From Promethearchaeota archaeon (GTDB lineage Archaea > Asgardarchaeota > Lokiarchaeia > Sigynarchaeales > SOKP01), in the NCBI GenBank assembly GCA_019057775.1, contig JAHLWT010000213.1, positions 1 through 26,545 of the forward strand: a stretch of 26,545 nucleotides of DNA, written 5' to 3'. The position numbers and the translations under genes were made by a program. The notes beneath the pieces were generated by a model, which was not told where the DNA came from, made no database searches, and saw only the letters and a list, made by a program, of their open reading frames with translations. How positions within the stretch are numbered: the stretch's first letter is position 1; every line of letters starts with the position of its first letter. Of this stretch, positions 22,348 to 26,545 are shown piece by piece.

Positions 22348-23634
22348 ATGAAAGATTTAAGAAAAAAATTAAAAATTCCAGATGAGGCATTAAAAGTTGT
22401 AAATGATTTTCTTTTAGATGAGAAAAATCCATTGATAAATGATCTATTAGATTTAATAGATAAATACGGTGGTATTGAAGAAATTAATAGAAAGGCAATA
22501 GAAGGGGGTAAAGTGGAGAATTTATTAGAAAAACTTGAAAAGAAAAATCCTAGTTATGTGAAAGATATTGAGTGGCTTATTTCTCAACGTGATAATAATT
22601 CTTTTATCACTATTGCAGACTATAGAAAAAAGATATTGGGAGATAAAGTATCTAGTATGACTTTCAATGAGGATTTTGCTATTACATTAGAACTTTCTGC
22701 GTGTCAATATTTCCCTTTCTTCATGGATATAGCTAAAGATGCCATCGAGAATCAAAAGTTAGTGCCTGGGAGAATTATTCGTGTGAGATACATGAAAGAA
22801 CAAGAACAAGATGGTGATTTATTAGCTATGGCTGCCGCGATGCAAATTATAGGGGCGACATGGGTTGAAACTCTCGATACAAAAGGTACTGCACCCGGTC
22901 CAGATGGATTACCTATTAATATACATCTTGGAGGTCCCGAAACTATTACTGGATATTTTGGAGGCGTTGGACAGCCAAATGATTTTGCTTTAAAATGGGT
23001 AGATGAATTTCTTTATTATTATACTAATTATGGTATTAAACAAGTTCTAAATGTGAATCCTGGTACGGTGCTATTAGGTTACTTCATGCATAAGCTTGGT
23101 ATTAACAATGAGTTTAAAATCAGCGTTTATATGGGCAATGATAACCCTTATTCTTGCCTTTGGACTTTATTTACCGCTAAGTTATTTGCCCGTGAAGATG
23201 GAACAAGTCCCCTGATTGGTTTTAACCTTTCTAATTCGGTAAATAATGAAACACTTGAATTAGCAGCATATATTAGAAAACCATTCGGTTTTGAAGATAT
23301 TGTTAGGCTCGAGCATCACATTACCGAAACGTGGAAAAGTATTGTACGTCAACCTTATGATCGTCGAGATGAACTAATGGAATTGGCTAAAAAAGTGAAG
23401 AACGTAAGTGCGAAACATGAAGGGGCAAATATTGATGTTGATGAAAAACGAGAACACCCTACCGATATCCTTGAGTATTTCATGACAAAAGAAGAGATTA
23501 AAGAAGCTGGCATATGGGAAGCATTACGTATAAACTTACTTGATCGATATGAAGCTGTTAATACAACAGCCAAAGCTCTCACTGAAAATGGGTTAACTTT
23601 CATAGCAGCAAAAAACTTACACCACCAGAACTAA
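22348..23634 (+). CDS. Unrecognised 428-aa protein in operon with the aldolase-Fae fusion
   Basis: I do not recognise the family. The first ~95 residues are charged and helical. From ~115 the chain alternates hydrophobic strands and helices in the way of a TIM barrel: RIIRVRYM, IIGATWVETLD, VLNVNPGTVLLGYF, ISVYMGNDNPYS, PLIGFNLSNSVN and IVRLEHHIT. Likely conserved spots are DTKGTAPGPDG, HLGGPETITGYFGG and the R-L-E-H-H segment. No signal peptide, membrane segment or cluster motif is seen. AAGGT lies ~13 bp before the ATG. The aldolase-Fae gene starts 19 bp downstream with its own strong Shine-Dalgarno, so the two are very likely co-transcribed and act in one pathway. Function by context only: supply or use of the aldolase substrate is a reasonable guess. 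Confidence 0.7.
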   Translation: MKDLRKKLKIPDEALKVVNDFLLDEKNPLINDLLDLIDKYGGIEEINRKAIEGGKVENLLEKLEKKNPSYVKDIEWLISQRDNNSFITIADYRKKILGDKVSSMTFNEDFAITLELSACQYFPFFMDIAKDAIENQKLVPGRIIRVRYMKEQEQDGDLLAMAAAMQIIGATWVETLDTKGTAPGPDGLPINIHLGGPETITGYFGGVGQPNDFALKWVDEFLYYYTNYGIKQVLNVNPGTVLLGYFMHKLGINNEFKISVYMGNDNPYSCLWTLFTAKLFAREDGTSPLIGFNLSNSVNNETLELAAYIRKPFGFEDIVRLEHHITETWKSIVRQPYDRRDELMELAKKVKNVSAKHEGANIDVDEKREHPTDILEYFMTKEEIKEAGIWEALRINLLDRYEAVNTTAKALTENGLTFIAAKNLHHQN

Positions 23635-23653
23635 AATATGGAGGTTTTATCAC

Positions 23654-25141
23654 ATGGGTAAATTTGATTTTAGACCAACAGGGGTAATGACCGCGTTAGT
23701 AACACCATTCAATAAAGATGAGTCTATCAATGAAGAAAATTTAAGAAATTTAGTAAATCATTTAATTGAACAAGGTGTTACTGGGCTTGTTCCCGTTGGC
23801 ACCACTGGAGAATTTGTTAATATGACTTACGAAGAGCGTTTAAAAGTCATTGAAATTGTTGTTGATGAGGTGAATGGTAAGGTCCCGGTCATCGCTGGAA
23901 CAGGAGAAACTGGTACTAAACTGGTAATTGATGCTACTAAAGCTGCAACTGACATTGGAGTTGATGCTGTTTTAATTGTAACTCCTTATTATTTAAAACC
24001 AAAAGCAAAGGGATTGTATGATCATTATTTTACAATCGCAGAAAAAACGGATATTCCAATAGTATTATACAATATACCTGTTTGTACAGGGGTAGAATTA
24101 CCTTGGACTGTAGTGGAAGATCTCGTAGATATAGAAAATTTTGTTGGTATTAAAGATTCAAGTGGTGATTATAAATATTTTTCAGCCTTATTAGAAAAAG
24201 TAAGTGATAAAATTTCTGTCCTTATAGGGTGGGATGAGAATGTTTTGGGCGCTTTAGCTGGAGGAGCTGCTGGATGTATCTTAGGTTCTGCAAATGTATT
24301 TCCTAAAATCTGGCTTGAAATATATGATCACGTTAAAAATAACCGTTTAGAAGAAGCACAGACACTTCAAAAAAAAATTCAAAAATTTGCTAGACTATTA
24401 ATTAATTCAGGTGCACTAGGGGCTAAATCCTGTCTAAATATGATGAATATTCCAGTTGGGAAATGCCGTCAACCTATCATATTAGGAGATTCACTTTCTT
24501 ATGAAATAAAAGATGAATTACGTGTTGAACTTGAAAAATTAGGATATATTAAAAAGACAGAAATTCAGTTTGAATTTGGAGAAAAAGCATTAACAAGTCG
24601 TTTTTATGCGGTTGGAATTACACCTCAGAAAATATCAGATTTTGAATTGAAAGTAGGAGAATCACTTGTGGGTAATCGAGTAGAACTCGCACATATTGAC
24701 CTTTTAATTGGTAAAAAAGATGGACCTGTTGGAAATGCTTATGCTCAAGCTTTAACTAATCCAGAAGAAGGACGTGAAGGACTTCAAGTCATACTTGAAC
24801 CTAACATGCAAGTAAAACCGCCTACAATCATGATTCCTACTGTGCGACCAACTTCACTTCGTCATGCTAGTTTAACCTATGGTCCAGCTCAAGCAGCAAT
24901 TGCTAAGGCAATTATGCAATGTGTTGAAGATGGCATACTTCCGAAAGAATTAACTGATGAAATTGTATTAATTGTAAATGTTTTTGTTCATCCAAGTGCT
25001 AGTGCTAGGAAAAGAATCTTTATCAACAACTTTAAAGCAACTCGCAATGCAATCCGAAAAGCAATGGAAGGCTTACCGACTATTGATGATGGTATTGAGA
25101 ATATGGAAAATGCCAGACACCCATTTAGAAATGATCCTTGA
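23654..25141 (+). CDS. Class I pyruvate aldolase (DapA superfamily) fused to formaldehyde-activating enzyme (Fae)
   Basis: 495 aa with two complete domains. Residues 1-300 are a DapA-type (beta/alpha)8 aldolase: GTTGE at 49-53, TPYY at 110-113, Y139 in LYNIPVCTG and the Schiff-base K167 in GIKDSSG. The Arg that E. coli DapA (R138) uses to hold the aspartate-semialdehyde carboxylate is C144 here, so dihydrodipicolinate synthesis is unlikely. Residues ~312-495 are Fae: GESLVGNRVELAHIDLLIG with H347 at the position of the catalytic His of Fae, then KPPTIMIPTV, TYGPAQAAIAKAIMQCVEDG and the closing ARHPF. Fae condenses formaldehyde with tetrahydromethanopterin. Related aldolases split 2-keto-4-hydroxybutyrate into pyruvate and formaldehyde, so hand-over of formaldehyde between the domains is a testable idea. 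The ribosome site GGAGG precedes the ATG by 10 bp. Confidence 0.92.
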   Translation: MGKFDFRPTGVMTALVTPFNKDESINEENLRNLVNHLIEQGVTGLVPVGTTGEFVNMTYEERLKVIEIVVDEVNGKVPVIAGTGETGTKLVIDATKAATDIGVDAVLIVTPYYLKPKAKGLYDHYFTIAEKTDIPIVLYNIPVCTGVELPWTVVEDLVDIENFVGIKDSSGDYKYFSALLEKVSDKISVLIGWDENVLGALAGGAAGCILGSANVFPKIWLEIYDHVKNNRLEEAQTLQKKIQKFARLLINSGALGAKSCLNMMNIPVGKCRQPIILGDSLSYEIKDELRVELEKLGYIKKTEIQFEFGEKALTSRFYAVGITPQKISDFELKVGESLVGNRVELAHIDLLIGKKDGPVGNAYAQALTNPEEGREGLQVILEPNMQVKPPTIMIPTVRPTSLRHASLTYGPAQAAIAKAIMQCVEDGILPKELTDEIVLIVNVFVHPSASARKRIFINNFKATRNAIRKAMEGLPTIDDGIENMENARHPFRNDP

Positions 25142-25559
25142 ATTAATGATTACACTCTTATTAAATATTAGTTTTAAATAAAAATTTTACCCCAATATTC
25201 AAGTCAGTTGTATCTATACTAGTACTATATTGGTAGGACAATGGGTTTTCGGATAAATGTTTTGTAAAATTGGTTCCTAATTACTTTTTTGATGAGTATA
25301 AATTCGTTTTAAAGTTAGCCTTGACACCCTCATTAATCGAGAATGATAATTTTTATGATAACGCCACAAATAATGGAAAGTGCCTAGATCTCAGACTTGA
25401 GAAATTTGATCTTCAGATATTCAAGAACTTATGGCTCACCCTTAAAGAATTGAGAAGAAAAATTTGGAATATATTTTTTACCTACAACAAAAAGAATGAA
25501 GAAACTCTGTTGAATCACAAAAAAGTTCTGATGATTTATCGAGTTTATTTTTTTTCATT
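25142..25559. other. Intergenic region, no supported gene
   Basis: 418 bp between two converging genes. A plus-strand frame (25270-25563) is open for 97 codons, but it starts with TTG, lacks a ribosome site, shows no recognisable motif and ends inside the opposite gene's 3' end. It may be chance or a relic. Nothing else stands out apart from an A/T-rich trailer. Confidence 0.5.
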
Positions 25560-26420
25560 TTAAAGAGAACTTAAATAGAGTTCATACTTTTTCGTAAGAG
25601 CTCCTTTATAATAAGGCTTCCCACCCACTTTTTGTTGAAATTTTTTATGTATTTTTAATTTCCAATTTTCAAAAGCCTTAGTTATTCTTCCACCATATAT
25701 AGGATTCTTCCCTGTCAATTTTTTATAAATTTTAGCTTCCAAATTTAATGGTGCTAAGTTTTTAATAGTTGGCTTCTTTTTATCTACAGGGTCTTTAGTG
25801 ATAGATCTTCTAACTGTAGGTTTTTTGACTTTAGGCTTTTTAGGTGGAGCTTTTTTAGAAACAGACTTCTTAATGAGACTATTTAAGTATAATTCATATT
25901 TCTGTGTAATTTTTCCCTTATAGTATGGAAAACCACCTGTCTTCTCCCGAAATTCTTTATGAACTCTCATTTTCCAATTTTCAAAAGCTTTGATCATTCT
26001 TCCACCATATATAGGATTCTTCCCTGTCAATTTTTTATAAATTTTACCTTCCAAATTTAATGGTGTTATGTTTTTAATAGTTGGCTTCTTTTTATCTACA
26101 AGGTCTTTAGTAATAGGTCTTCTAACTGTAGATTTTTTGACTTTAGGCTTTTTAGGCGGAGCTTTTTTAGAAACAGACTTCTTAATGAGATTATTTAAGT
26201 ATAATTCATATTTCTGAGTAATTTTTCCCTTATAGTACGGAAAACCCCCTGTCCTCTCCCGAAATTCTTTATGAACTCTCATTTTCCATTTTTGAAATGT
26301 TTTCGTTTCAGTCCCACTCCAGATGGCCTTTTTCTTAGTTATTCTCTCATAAGTTTCAACTTCTGATTTGAATGTATTTAGTTTTTTAGGGGGTTCTGGT
26401 TTTCTTACTTTTTTGGGTGC
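25560..26420. repeat. 312-bp tandem coding repeats
   Basis: Three in-frame repeats within the Lys-rich gene. For example, the DNA for KKSVSKKAPPKKPKVKK recurs at ~25825-25880 and ~26135-26190 with few changes, and CCACCATATATAGGATTC occurs at both ~25691 and ~26003. The unit closest to the N-terminus is the most diverged in its first half (AIWSGTETKTFQKW versus NPIYGGRMIKAFENW). Confidence 0.85.
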
Positions 26421-26545
26421 TTTTGGTTTGAATCTACGCATAATTTCCATTATTTCGTGACATTCAAAGACATTTCCTTTATTATCACTAAAATATGGAA
26501 GATTAAAACTATCTAAATAAATGGCAAAATCGAAGTAATTAGTAT
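25560..26545 (-). CDS. Lys-rich protein with three 104-aa repeats, N-terminus beyond window edge
   Basis: The frame is open to the right edge: an ATG at 26450 exists, but 31 further in-frame codons upstream (including DFAIYLDSFNLPYFSDN) look coding, so the true start is probably outside. The protein carries three copies of a ~58-residue unit with the core KAFENWKMRVHKEFREKTGG and PYYKGKITQKYELYL. Counted from that ATG, the units lie at ~29-86, ~132-190 and ~236-294, a period of 104 aa (312 bp). The linkers are Lys/Pro-rich (KKAPPKKPKVKK). Linkers and units are almost identical in DNA between copies 1-2 and 2-3, so duplication is recent. The strong positive charge suggests nucleic-acid binding. 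I do not recognise the repeat family. Confidence 0.75.
   Translation of the reverse strand, partial: TNYFDFAIYLDSFNLPYFSDNKGNVFECHEIMEIMRRFKPKAPKKVRKPEPPKKLNTFKSEVETYERITKKKAIWSGTETKTFQKWKMRVHKEFRERTGGFPYYKGKITQKYELYLNNLIKKSVSKKAPPKKPKVKKSTVRRPITKDLVDKKKPTIKNITPLNLEGKIYKKLTGKNPIYGGRMIKAFENWKMRVHKEFREKTGGFPYYKGKITQKYELYLNSLIKKSVSKKAPPKKPKVKKPTVRRSITKDPVDKKKPTIKNLAPLNLEAKIYKKLTGKNPIYGGRITKAFENWKLKIHKKFQQKVGGKPYYKGALTKKYELYLSSL

Noticed and set aside
23654..24560. Annotating the aldolase domain as dihydrodipicolinate synthase (dapA) for lysine synthesis
   Set aside because: The carboxylate-binding Arg after the catalytic Tyr is Cys144 (YNIPVCTG), there are no lysine genes nearby, and the chain continues into Fae.
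25270..25563. 97-codon plus-strand frame as a gene
   Set aside because: TTG start, no ribosome site, no recognisable motif, and it overlaps the end of the opposite gene.
25560..26545. CRISPR-like or non-coding repeat array
   Set aside because: The period is 312 bp, the repeats stay in one open frame and differences preserve the protein.
1..26545. tRNA, rRNA, CRISPR array, integrase or transposase genes
   Set aside because: None seen on either strand; the insertion scars are not accompanied by a mobility gene in this window.

Overview
AT-rich archaeal DNA. The best fit is an Asgard archaeon of the Lokiarchaeia type. The grounds are tetrahydromethanopterin-type C1 genes (Fwd and Fae) with no methanogenesis genes in view, ferredoxin-dependent 2-oxoacid oxidation, a long soluble multi-PAS histidine kinase, a vWA + C4HC3 zinc-finger protein, and Shine-Dalgarno-led operons with short A/T-rich spacers. 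The lineage is inferred from gene content; no rRNA or tRNA marker is present.

Layout. 1-781 (-): the N-terminal part of a family 5 ABC substrate-binding protein, cut by the window edge. 986-4561 (-): a tight operon fwdG-fwdF-fwdD-fwdB-fwdC for a tungsten/molybdenum formylmethanofuran dehydrogenase, with no fwdA. 4862-6028 (+): a vWA-like, PHD/RING-like, zinc-ribbon protein. 6276-7219 (+): a nucleotidyltransferase/HEPN pair lying between two copies of the 3' end of the preceding gene. 7378-9883 (+): korA (gamma-alpha fusion) and korB. 10133-12503 (-): tusA, a YeeE/YedE thiosulfate-type transporter and dsrE, dsrF, dsrH, a sulfur-trafficking operon. 13055-13648 (+): an Lrp/AsnC-type regulator with a Cys-rich tail. 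13718-13866: a fossil junction made of the 3' tail of a UDP-sugar dehydrogenase and the 3' tail of a korB-like gene. 14142-19033 (+): a giant PAS/GAF histidine kinase split by a one-base frameshift. 19468-19701 (+): a lone DUF433 antitoxin-like protein. 19713-21071 (-): UDP-sugar 6-dehydrogenase. 21262-22079 (-): a second HEPN/nucleotidyltransferase pair. 22348-25141 (+): an unrecognised 428-aa protein, then a class I pyruvate aldolase (DapA superfamily) fused to a complete formaldehyde-activating enzyme (Fae). 25560 to the right edge (-): a very basic protein with three 104-aa repeats.

How they fit. The aldolase-Fae fusion and the fwd operon sit at opposite ends of the H4MPT C1 branch: formaldehyde entry as methylene-H4MPT, and formyl-methanofuran to CO2. 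In the aldolase, the arginine that dihydrodipicolinate synthase uses to bind aspartate-semialdehyde is a cysteine. A formaldehyde-releasing or formaldehyde-fixing pyruvate aldolase passing formaldehyde to its own Fae domain is the most interesting hypothesis here. Fwd and KorAB would share a ferredoxin pool.

Genome dynamics. Three duplicated gene 3' ends (vWA-PHD gene, UDP-sugar dehydrogenase, korB) lie at the borders of accessory cargo. This suggests that the korAB to ugd interval has been rebuilt by repeated insertion, tandem joining and deletion.
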